A stretch of 17,070 nt of DNA, taken from NCBI GenBank assembly GCA_038199755.1, contig JBBPYR010000080.1, forward strand, positions 1-17,070, written 5' to 3'. The notes below the pieces were generated by a model, which saw nothing but the letters and a program-made list of their open reading frames with translations, was not told the origin of the DNA and ran no database searches. This DNA is from JBBPYR01 sp038199755 (GTDB lineage: Bacteria > Chloroflexota > Ktedonobacteria > Ktedonobacterales > Ktedonobacteraceae). Position numbers and translations under genes: made by a program. This document shows, one piece after another, positions 8,267 to 14,281 of this stretch (positions within the stretch are counted from its first letter, which is position 1; each line of letters opens with the position of its first letter).

Positions 8267-8272
8267 ATTGTA
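8267..8272 (-). promoter_or_regulatory. Possible -10 box for the ABC exporter operon
   Basis: The minus strand reads TACAAT at this site, about 22 nt before the start codon. No recognisable -35 is found at 16-18 nt; that position is taken by the REP-like palindrome at 8287-8306. A tentative call. Confidence 0.3.
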
Positions 8273-8286
8273 TGGTGGTGAAGAAG

Positions 8287-8306
8287 GGCATCCCTTGATG
8301 GGTGCC
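8287..8306 (-). repeat. REP-like palindrome, copy A
   Basis: On the minus strand GGCACCC, loop ATCAA, then GGGATGCC: the arms pair with a single bulged A. A second copy, at 9030-9048 on the plus strand, shares 16 of 19 bases, and all three differences are in the loop. Conserved arms with a variable loop suggest a dispersed REP-like element. The pair brackets the gene at 8436-9017 in inverted orientation. Confidence 0.5.
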
Positions 8307-8363
8307 TTTGCAATGAATTTTGCGCTGCTCTGGATCCATGATCTTATGTATACCATGTCACGC

Positions 8364-8393
8364 TTGACAATTACAAGATTACATTATTACAAT
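8364..8393 (+). promoter_or_regulatory. Strong housekeeping-type promoter for the 8436 gene
   Basis: TTGACA (8364-8369, perfect -35), an 18-nt spacer and TACAAT (8388-8393, 5 of 6 for -10). Transcription should start near 8400, leaving a leader of about 35 nt. It lies in the 191-bp divergent gap between the ABC operon and the 8436 gene; apart from this and copy A of the palindrome I see nothing else in the gap. Confidence 0.7.
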
Positions 8394-8435
8394 GGAGAGG
8401 GTTATCTGTAAACGTACGAAAAGTGAGAATCAACC

Positions 8436-9017
8436 ATGCCGACGAATAGACGCGAACTCAAAGAATGGCTGCTCCATCAACTGCCTGCTTTCATCTCCAG
8501 TTGCGAGACTGAAGTTACCAGTGATGAAGATGAGATGCTTGTGATCTTACATCTGGATACTTCAGAACTGGGGGAAATGAAAGAGCACGAGCGCAAGCAG
8601 GCGGAGCAGGCATTCATCACTCATTATCGTGCGGAAACGAAACCTCTGCGTATTGAGTTGGCACGTGACATTCACCAGATGTACGGTTACACCGTAACCT
8701 GGGGTATGCGTGCCGGAAAAACTGTCCAGTTCTTTACCAGCAATCAAAAACCAGTTATGACGCGCCTCTCTTACTATGAGCGACGTGTGCTTGACACACT
8801 CATTGCTGCTAACGTTGCGAATACACGTTCCGCCGCTCTGGGTTACATCGTGCGAACCTTCGCGGCAGAACACCAGGATTGGCTTGACGAAGTGCAAGCG
8901 GCTCTGGTGCAGGTAGAGCAACTGCGGCAACAATTGCGCCCAGTAAGTAGGCAAGGGCCGCCGATTACCTTGCTCTCTGATAGCAGTGAGCAGCAAAAAG
9001 AACCACCAACCGTGTAG
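8436..9017 (+). CDS. Hypothetical protein with a ribbon-helix-helix-like segment
   Basis: Not recognised as a named family. The 193 residues divide into three parts. Residues 1-105 mix helices and strands (an acidic stretch DEDEM at 30-34, then a helix ELGEMKEHERKQAEQAF and a strand near 85-100). Residues 107-145 read like a ribbon-helix-helix unit: a short strand (VMTRLS), a helix (YYERRVLDTLIAANV), a turn with NTRSAA, and a second helix (LGYIVRTFAAEH). Residues 147-168 form a Glu/Gln-rich amphipathic helix that could be a coiled coil, followed by a polar tail. There is no signal peptide or membrane helix. The start at 8436 fits the strong promoter just upstream, but the Shine-Dalgarno (GTGAG) is weak. 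A DNA-binding regulator is an inference from the helix pattern only. It is bracketed by two REP-like palindromes and lies upstream of the peroxidase gene. Confidence 0.7.
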   Translation: MPTNRRELKEWLLHQLPAFISSCETEVTSDEDEMLVILHLDTSELGEMKEHERKQAEQAFITHYRAETKPLRIELARDIHQMYGYTVTWGMRAGKTVQFFTSNQKPVMTRLSYYERRVLDTLIAANVANTRSAALGYIVRTFAAEHQDWLDEVQAALVQVEQLRQQLRPVSRQGPPITLLSDSSEQQKEPPTV

Positions 9018-9029
9018 TAGTAGGCGAGA

Positions 9030-9048
9030 GCACCCGCAAAGGGATGCC
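9030..9048 (+). repeat. REP-like palindrome, copy B
   Basis: GCACCC, loop GCAAA, GGGATGC, with the same bulged A and arms as copy A at 8287-8306. Flanking bases extend it into a longer imperfect hairpin (GCGA near 9024-9027 with TCGC near 9050-9053). It begins 13 nt after the stop of the preceding gene. No T-run follows, so if it acts in 3'-end formation it is not a classical intrinsic terminator. Confidence 0.5.
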
Positions 9049-9092
9049 TTCGCTCCGCTTATCTCGTTATGTATCCTCATGAAAGGATTTGT

Positions 9093-10457
9093 ATGAGTAT
9101 CCACAGTTGTGTGCTTGCACCTCGTTTGAAGCATGCGTTATCGCAAGATGGTATCAGCAAATATGGGCGCATGTTTCCCAATCTACCCGCGCCACCGGAC
9201 AACGAAGCTGCTTTGTTGACGCTTGGTCGCTCTGGCTCGGTGATGGACGCACCCGTGAGTCACGATATCTCAACTGCTACCGATAACCCACGTATTCCGG
9301 CTGGCTTTACCTTCTTTGGGCAAATGATCGCGCATGACATTACCGCTGACCGTAGTCTATTACTGCACCACGCACGCCTGCAAGAGTTGCGTAATTTTCG
9401 TGAACCACGCCTTGATCTAGAGTCGCTCTACGGTGCAGGTCCAACTGGCGAACCGTTTTTGTATGACCTGGAGGACCCCGACAAATTCTTATTGGGCATT
9501 AACGATGTAAAGCAACCTGATGATTTGCCGCGCAATCAGCAGGGGCGTGCCTTGATTGGCGATCCACGTGATGATGTGCATCTGATCATTAGCCAGATGC
9601 ATCTGGCTTTTCTCAAGTTTCATAATTGCATCGTGGACTGGCTCCGCGCGCAAGGCACGCCCGCGGCGGATGTGTTTAACGAGGCACGGCGTCTGGTGCG
9701 CTGGCACTATCAATGGATTGTCGTCAACGAGTTTTTGCCGCTCACGGTTGGTGAAAGCCTAGTCGAGGAGCTTCTCACCAACGGCCTGAAATACTATTCG
9801 TATGAGCCGCTAGCCTATATTCCGGTTGAGTTTGCTGATGCTGCGTACCGTTTTGGACATAGCCAGATTCGTAATGACTATGTGCTGAATAGCGGCGGTG
9901 CGCATGGTCAGGTCTTCCCAGAATGCGCTGGTACCTGCCCCGTACCGCATGAACGCGCCATTGAATGGTCGTATTTCTTTGCTGTCGATGCGCAACACCC
10001 GCCGCAGGCGAGCAAGCGCATTGATATTCATATTGCCCACGCTATGATCGATCTACCCGTCTCCGTGGTCGGCGATACAGAGGTGCCCGAACAACACTCT
10101 ATCGCGTACCGTGACCTGGAACGCGGTGATGCGCTTGAACTGCCCTCTGGTGAGGTCATTGCGCGTGTGATGGGTGTTGCTCCGCTCACCAGTGCAGAGC
10201 TTGGTCTGGATACCGTGCAGTGGCAAGGAGAAACACCACTCTGGTACTATATCCTGCGTGAGGCCGAGGTACGTCATAATGGAGAGCAACTTGGTCCTGT
10301 CGGTGGTCGCATTGTGGCTGAAGTGTTGATTGGCCTGATTGCCAGCGATCCTAATTCCTACTTCCATGCCGAGGGCGATTGGGAGCCGACGCTTCCCTCT
10401 GCGCAAAAAGGCGATTTTACCATTGCCGATCTGTTGCGCTTCGCCCAAGCTGTATAA
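9093..10457 (+). CDS. Animal-type haem peroxidase (peroxidase-cyclooxygenase superfamily)
   Basis: A 454-residue bacterial member of the animal haem-dependent peroxidase superfamily, which uses H2O2 to oxidise halides or organic substrates. The distal motif is FFGQMIAHDIT, giving Gln77, distal His81 and the adjacent calcium-type Asp82. The LAFLKFHN segment (171-178) is a conserved helix in bacterial members, and the proximal haem ligand is His256 in YRFGHSQIRNDYVLN. The C-terminal block GPVGGRIVAEVLIGLIASDP (401-420) is also characteristic. No signal peptide or membrane helix is visible, so it should be cytoplasmic, unlike the secreted animal enzymes. ATG 9093 is preferred over an in-frame ATG at 9069 because GAAAGGA (9081-9087) lies 5 nt upstream of it. 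It stands between REP copy B and a hairpin terminator, so it is probably a single-gene transcript or is co-transcribed with the preceding gene. The substrate cannot be inferred from sequence. Confidence 0.9.
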   Translation: MSIHSCVLAPRLKHALSQDGISKYGRMFPNLPAPPDNEAALLTLGRSGSVMDAPVSHDISTATDNPRIPAGFTFFGQMIAHDITADRSLLLHHARLQELRNFREPRLDLESLYGAGPTGEPFLYDLEDPDKFLLGINDVKQPDDLPRNQQGRALIGDPRDDVHLIISQMHLAFLKFHNCIVDWLRAQGTPAADVFNEARRLVRWHYQWIVVNEFLPLTVGESLVEELLTNGLKYYSYEPLAYIPVEFADAAYRFGHSQIRNDYVLNSGGAHGQVFPECAGTCPVPHERAIEWSYFFAVDAQHPPQASKRIDIHIAHAMIDLPVSVVGDTEVPEQHSIAYRDLERGDALELPSGEVIARVMGVAPLTSAELGLDTVQWQGETPLWYYILREAEVRHNGEQLGPVGGRIVAEVLIGLIASDPNSYFHAEGDWEPTLPSAQKGDFTIADLLRFAQAV

Positions 10458-10462
10458 AACCG

Positions 10463-10505
10463 CATATCTCTGTATGGGTCGCTCGTGCAGAGATATGACT
10501 GTTTT
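10463..10505 (+). terminator. Intrinsic terminator after the peroxidase
   Basis: A perfect 10-bp stem (CATATCTCTG at 10463-10472 with 10488-10497) with a 15-nt loop is followed by ACTGTTTTT. It begins 5 nt after the stop codon. Confidence 0.75.
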
Positions 10506-10544
10506 TATTGCTGTGTGTTTTATTCCCCTTGAAAGGAAATAGCT

Positions 10545-10802
10545 ATGAGTAAACATTGTACGCACGTGAACGAAATTCAGCATGTTCACCCGAATACCAA
10601 CGGCTGTGAGGAATGTCTGCAAATGGGTGATACATGGGTACACCTGCGTGAATGCCTGATCTGTGGGCATGTTGGTTGCTGCGACTCTTCCAAAAATACG
10701 CATGCTACCAAACATTTCCATGCCACGCATCATCCCATCATTCGTTCGATTGAGCCAGGGGAAGACTGGCGTTGGTGCTACGTCGATCAAATCATGGTGT
10801 AA
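10545..10802 (+). CDS. UBP-type zinc finger domain protein
   Basis: An 85-residue protein made entirely of a ZnF-UBP domain. Candidate zinc ligands are Cys5, His7, Cys21, Cys24, Cys37, Cys40, Cys45 (or Cys46), His53, His59 and His63. They lie in the family pattern CxxC...WVHLRECLICGHVGCCDSS...HATKHFHATHHPII, with the terminal WRWCYVDQ strand. In eukaryotes this fold binds the free C-terminal diglycine of ubiquitin (USP5, HDAC6). Bacterial single-domain versions are widespread but have no settled partner. A clear Shine-Dalgarno AAAGGAA (10532-10538) sits 6 nt before the ATG. It is separated from the peroxidase by a terminator and is followed by its own hairpin, so it may be an independent unit, though no good promoter was seen in the gap. 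Confidence 0.92.
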   Translation: MSKHCTHVNEIQHVHPNTNGCEECLQMGDTWVHLRECLICGHVGCCDSSKNTHATKHFHATHHPIIRSIEPGEDWRWCYVDQIMV

Positions 10803-10812
10803 ACAAGAGCAC

Positions 10813-10863
10813 GAGAAAACGGTCGTACCATGTCATCGGCGTGGCACGACCGTTTTCTCTTTT
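10813..10863 (+). terminator. Intrinsic terminator after the zinc finger gene
   Basis: A perfect 14-bp stem (10813-10826 with 10846-10859) can be extended inward past an A/C mismatch by three more pairs. The right arm ends in TTTTCTCTTTT. It begins 10 nt after the stop codon. Confidence 0.8.
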
Positions 10864-10867
10864 CCAG

Positions 10868-10895
10868 TTGACATCGTGCCTATTTATTGGATACT
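10868..10895 (+). promoter_or_regulatory. Promoter for the kinase operon
   Basis: TTGACA (10868-10873) is a perfect -35. At 16 nt spacing GATACT (10890-10895) matches 4 of 6 -10 bases; an alternative TACTCT lies at 18 nt. It starts directly after the preceding terminator, which fits a new transcription unit, and leaves a leader of about 50 nt. Confidence 0.55.
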
Positions 10896-10950
10896 CTAAA
10901 TAGTACATCACGTTATTGCTGTGCCTTATCGAATGGCGGCGTAAAAACTT

Positions 10951-11883
10951 ATGCATGATACCTCTCTCCAGCATTCTGTTCTGGGTAGCTATCGTTTGCT
11001 TCATCCGCTAGGACAACAGGGGCAGGGTATGTCTTCCCAGGTCTATCTCGCGGAACATACTGTGCAGCATACTCGTGTTGCGTTAAAAATGCTGGATGGC
11101 TATCAAGATCAGACTGAGGTAGAGCGTTTTGTGGCACGGGCCTCGGTGCTGACACACCTCGCGCACCCGCATATTGTTTCTGTGCTTGATTATGGAGTAG
11201 TAGGAAGCACTGCATTTTTGGTGATGAACTATCTCTCGCATGGTACGTTACGTCAACATCATCCCCGAGGGACGCGCCTCGACCTGATGCTGCTTCTCTC
11301 CTATGTTGAGCAGATAGCGGATGCCTTATGGTATGTGCATCAGCACAATTTAATTCACCGCGATATCAAGCCGCATAACTTGTTGTTGGATGAGGCTGGC
11401 AATGTGTTGCTCAGTGATTTTGGCATCGCGGTTGTTTCACAAAGCCTCACTCCGGGTGCCTCTGCCTTCGCGGATTTCGAGGGAACCGTGCCGTATACAG
11501 CACCTGAGCAGTTGCAAGGCAAGCCGCGCAGGAGTAGCGATCAGTACGCGCTCGCGGTGGTGGTCTATGAATGGTTGTGTGGAGCGTGGCCTTTTTCTGG
11601 CTCATTTGATGAAGTGGTACGGCAGCAATTGTTTGAGCCACCACCGCCATTTTCCGCGAAAGGGGTCAGTGTCGCGCCAGCGGTGGAGCACGTCGTCATG
11701 CGCGCCCTTGCGAAGGAGCCAGAGCAGCGTTTCCCGACCGTCCAGGACTTTGCGCAAGCCTTGCAGGATGCTATACAGCCGCTGCCAACAACACCTGTGC
11801 CACTTACACCGACTATACCAGTACGTTTGCCCAGTAAGGGACAGTTTCGGTCGCCGTTGCCGTTCGACGGAACTAGACAATGA
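10951..11883 (+). CDS. Hanks-type serine/threonine protein kinase, soluble
   Basis: A 310-residue kinase domain with a short Pro/Thr-rich tail (about 276-310), no membrane helix and no PASTA or other sensor domain. Seen in order: glycine-rich loop LGQQGQGMSSQV (20-31, an irregular version), Lys46 in VALKML, catalytic loop HRDIKPHN (136-143, with Asp138 and Asn143), DFG 156-158, and APE 184-186. In the helix that normally supplies the Glu pairing with this lysine (RFxREA), the sequence reads RFVARA, placing Arg63 where Glu is expected. The catalytic Asp and metal ligands are intact, so activity is possible but the active conformation may be unusual. No clear Shine-Dalgarno precedes ATG 10951. 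The stop codon overlaps the ribosome binding site of the next gene, so the two are translationally coupled. Its substrates may be the enzymes of its own operon, which is inference. Confidence 0.88.
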   Translation: MHDTSLQHSVLGSYRLLHPLGQQGQGMSSQVYLAEHTVQHTRVALKMLDGYQDQTEVERFVARASVLTHLAHPHIVSVLDYGVVGSTAFLVMNYLSHGTLRQHHPRGTRLDLMLLLSYVEQIADALWYVHQHNLIHRDIKPHNLLLDEAGNVLLSDFGIAVVSQSLTPGASAFADFEGTVPYTAPEQLQGKPRRSSDQYALAVVVYEWLCGAWPFSGSFDEVVRQQLFEPPPPFSAKGVSVAPAVEHVVMRALAKEPEQRFPTVQDFAQALQDAIQPLPTTPVPLTPTIPVRLPSKGQFRSPLPFDGTRQ

Positions 11884-11893
11884 GGAGAAAGTC

Positions 11894-12961
11894 ATGACTG
11901 TTGAGATAGACACCATCTCGATACGCCCAGGCGAAGAGTTCGATCTGCCCAAAGTAGAGCAGTATATCCGCACCCATATTCAGGGTTTGGGCAACGAGTC
12001 GTTGGAGGTGCGCCAATTTTCCTCTGGTGCCTCGAATCTGACGTATCTGGTGAAGATCGGCCAATGGGAAGGCGTGCTGCGTCGTCCACCTTTCGGGCCG
12101 GTGCCACCGAAGGCGCATGACATGAAACGCGAGGCGAATTTGCTGTGGCGTATTCATCCCGTTTTTCCGCTTGCACCCAAGCCTTATTTCTTCTGCGACG
12201 ATCTTAGCATCATGGGCGTACCATTTTATGTGATGGAGCGACGCAAGGGCGTTGTGCTGAATCAATCCTTTCCCCTTGGGGTAGTGCCCACGCCAGAGTT
12301 GTGCCGGGGTATTTCACAAACGGCGGTCGATACGATTATACAGATTCACGCCATTGATTGGCAGACGGCGGGCTTGAGCGATCTCGGCTATCCAGAGGGC
12401 TTTCTGGCGCGGCAGGTCAAGGGCTGGACCGAACGCTATTTTCGCGCTCAGACCGATGATATTCCGCAGGTGGAACCGTTGACGCGCTGGTTTACGGAGC
12501 ATCTACCGCAAAGTCCGGCTGCTACCATCATTCACAACGACTACAAACTCAATAACATGCTCTTCAGTGCCGATGACTTGACCAAAACCGTGGCGGTGCT
12601 AGACTGGGAGATGACCACCATTGGCGATCCACTATTCGATCTGGCAGGATCACTCAGTTATTGGATTGAGCCCGGTGACCCTGATGACCTGCGAAACGTG
12701 TTACCTACAGTAACGACCACGCCCGGTTTCATTACGCGTGCGCAATTTATGGATCTGTACGCGCAGAAGAGTGGGCGCGATCTTTCGACGATGCATTTTT
12801 ATATGGTGTTTGCTTACTTCAAGATGGTGGTGATTGTGCAGCAGATTTATGCACGCTGGAAGAAGGGGCAGACACAAGACGAACGCTTTGCCGCGTTTGG
12901 GGGCCGTGTGCGCAACATCATTGATTATGCCACCCAACTCGCCGAGCGCGGCCACCTGTAA
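11894..12961 (+). CDS. APH-fold phosphotransferase, ACAD10/ACAD11 kinase-domain type
   Basis: A 355-residue aminoglycoside-phosphotransferase-fold kinase of the branch found as the N-terminal domain of eukaryotic ACAD10/ACAD11. It has a nucleotide loop SSGASNLTYLV (43-53), VLRRPPFGP (62-70), the Brenner motif IIHNDYKLNN (212-221; catalytic Asp216, Asn221) and the metal-binding VLDWEMTTIGDPLFDLA (235-251; Asp237), characteristic of this branch. The family kinase domain is reported to phosphorylate 4-hydroxyacyl-CoA so that the hydroxyl can be eliminated during breakdown. Classical antibiotic resistance is not suggested. The start is ATG 11894, with GAGGAG (11882-11887) overlapping the kinase stop codon; the frame is open much further upstream but that part is a shadow of the kinase. 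The next gene, 26 bp on, is an ACAD-fold protein, which mirrors the eukaryotic fusion. Confidence 0.85.
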   Translation: MTVEIDTISIRPGEEFDLPKVEQYIRTHIQGLGNESLEVRQFSSGASNLTYLVKIGQWEGVLRRPPFGPVPPKAHDMKREANLLWRIHPVFPLAPKPYFFCDDLSIMGVPFYVMERRKGVVLNQSFPLGVVPTPELCRGISQTAVDTIIQIHAIDWQTAGLSDLGYPEGFLARQVKGWTERYFRAQTDDIPQVEPLTRWFTEHLPQSPAATIIHNDYKLNNMLFSADDLTKTVAVLDWEMTTIGDPLFDLAGSLSYWIEPGDPDDLRNVLPTVTTTPGFITRAQFMDLYAQKSGRDLSTMHFYMVFAYFKMVVIVQQIYARWKKGQTQDERFAAFGGRVRNIIDYATQLAERGHL

Positions 12962-12987
12962 CCTATCTTTCGTGTTAAGGAGTACTC

Positions 12988-14172
12988 ATGACCTTTCCCG
13001 CGTATCCTGTAACTGAGCGGCAGCGGCAACTTGTGGAGATGGCGGGCGCGTTAGCCGACATCTTTGCCCAACGAGCCACGACGTATGATTGGAACGGGAC
13101 CTTTCCTCTAGAAAACTATACCGACCTGCAAAAAGCTGGATATCTGATCCTCACGGTGCCGAGTGACTTTGGGGGGTGGGGAGCCAACCTGCTGGAGGTA
13201 ACTCTTGCCCAGCAGCGGTTGGGGCAAGGTGATGCCTCGACCGCCCTTGTGATGAGCATGCACCTCATAAATATCGCACGGCTCGCCGAACAACTCACAG
13301 GACCAAATGCCCTGTTTACTGAGATATGCCGTGCGGTCGTAGAGGAGGGAGCGATTATCAACACCGCTGCCAGCGAACCCGCAACGGGCAGCCCCAGCCG
13401 TGGTGGACGGCCAGCGACCACGGCACGACGCCAGCAAGATGGCTCCTGGCTGATCACTGGGCGCAAGACATACACCACGGGCAGCCCAATACTCTCACTG
13501 TTCCTCGTGACGTGCGCGATTGAGGATGATACTGGCCTGCCCCCGCTCAAAGCTGATCGTGGTACGTTTCTGGTGCCGCGCCGCGAGAGCGGTGTTCGTG
13601 TCGAGGAAACCTGGAACTCTCTGGCAATGCGCGGATCCGGTAGTCATGATCTCGTACTGGAACACGTGCATGTGAAATCAGAGGCATATGTGGAAGGACA
13701 AATAACAGAAAATCCCGCTGCACAGGTTCGTGCTGGTGCCTGGAACTGCGCGACAACAGCAGTCTATCTAGGAATTGCTGAGGCTGCCCGGAATGCAGCC
13801 CTCAACTTTGCCCGCAATCGCAAGCCAAATTCGCTCAATAAGTCGATCTCTAGTCTGCCCCATATTCAGGAAAAGGCCGCGAAGATGGACCTGGCCCTGT
13901 TACAGGCACGTGCCGTGCTCTATGGTATGGCAGAGCAGTTTAGTACCAACTCCAATAGTATTAGCAGTAGCGATCTTGCAGCAGCAAAATATCTGGTTTC
14001 AAACTATGCTGTTGAGGTGGTTGATCTGGCAATGCGTCTGGTGGGAGCTGCGAGTCTTTCACTGAACTCCCCCTTGCAACGCTACTATCGTGATGTGCGT
14101 GCGGGCCTGTCAAACCCACCCATGGACGATGCTGCCATTGCCATGATTGGTAAGGGTGCATTCGAGGGATAA
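12988..14172 (+). CDS. Acyl-CoA dehydrogenase-fold flavoprotein (Acyl-CoA_dh_2 C-terminal type)
   Basis: A 394-residue member of the acyl-CoA dehydrogenase superfamily. It has an N-terminal helical domain (10-120), a middle beta domain with INTAASEP (124-131) in place of the usual GLTEP, and ITGRKTYTTG (156-165). The C-terminal helical bundle resembles the Acyl-CoA_dh_2 family (YdbM, DszC and nitrososynthase relatives). The YEGT catalytic glutamate of the first dehydrogenase in this window has no counterpart; that region reads RYYRDVRAGLSNPPMDDAA (365-383). It may therefore be a flavin-dependent monooxygenase or a dehydrogenase with a different base. The start at 12988 is fixed by AAGGAG (12977-12982) 5 nt upstream. 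It is the last gene of the kinase-phosphotransferase operon and is followed by a 32-bp hairpin. Substrate unknown; an acyl-CoA or acyl-phosphate is suggested by its neighbour. Confidence 0.85.
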   Translation: MTFPAYPVTERQRQLVEMAGALADIFAQRATTYDWNGTFPLENYTDLQKAGYLILTVPSDFGGWGANLLEVTLAQQRLGQGDASTALVMSMHLINIARLAEQLTGPNALFTEICRAVVEEGAIINTAASEPATGSPSRGGRPATTARRQQDGSWLITGRKTYTTGSPILSLFLVTCAIEDDTGLPPLKADRGTFLVPRRESGVRVEETWNSLAMRGSGSHDLVLEHVHVKSEAYVEGQITENPAAQVRAGAWNCATTAVYLGIAEAARNAALNFARNRKPNSLNKSISSLPHIQEKAAKMDLALLQARAVLYGMAEQFSTNSNSISSSDLAAAKYLVSNYAVEVVDLAMRLVGAASLSLNSPLQRYYRDVRAGLSNPPMDDAAIAMIGKGAFEG

Positions 14173-14206
14173 AGCGTGAGTACCATGTGAGTGGGGCGTG
14201 TGAGGA

Positions 14207-14274
14207 ATGGCTTTCTGCCATCAGAGAGCAAGGAGACAGCTTTGTCTTCTTGCTCTCTGATGGCAGAAAGCCAT
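14207..14274. terminator. 32-bp bidirectional hairpin between convergent genes
   Basis: Arms 14207-14238 and 14243-14274 pair over 32 positions with a single G-T wobble (14233/14248) and close on a GCTT tetraloop; 24 outer pairs are perfect. It begins 35 nt after the ACAD-fold gene and ends 8 nt before the stop of the convergent small gene. The plus side is followed by an AT-rich CCATTTATTTA, the minus side by no T-run. Confidence 0.8.
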
Positions 14275-14281
14275 GCTCCAT

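Noticed and set aside
9069..9092. Upstream in-frame ATG for the peroxidase
   Set aside because: No Shine-Dalgarno precedes it, whereas GAAAGGA lies at a good distance from ATG 9093.
8562..9134. Minus-strand open frame of 190 codons
   Set aside because: Antisense to the 8436 gene and the start of the peroxidase; Cys/Arg/Leu-rich translation typical of a shadow frame.
10053..10790. Long minus-strand open frame of 245 codons
   Set aside because: It is antisense to the peroxidase and zinc finger genes, both well supported, and its translation has no recognisable domain and no ribosome binding site that I could see.
11390..11893. 168-codon upstream extension of the phosphotransferase reading frame
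   Set aside because: It lies within the kinase gene in another frame and its translation is Ser/Arg/Cys-rich and unlike any domain. GAGGAG before ATG 11894 marks the true start.
11894..12961. Aminoglycoside resistance gene
   Set aside because: The fold is shared, but the LDWExxTxGDPLxDLA block and the ACAD-fold neighbour point to the ACAD10/11-type branch.
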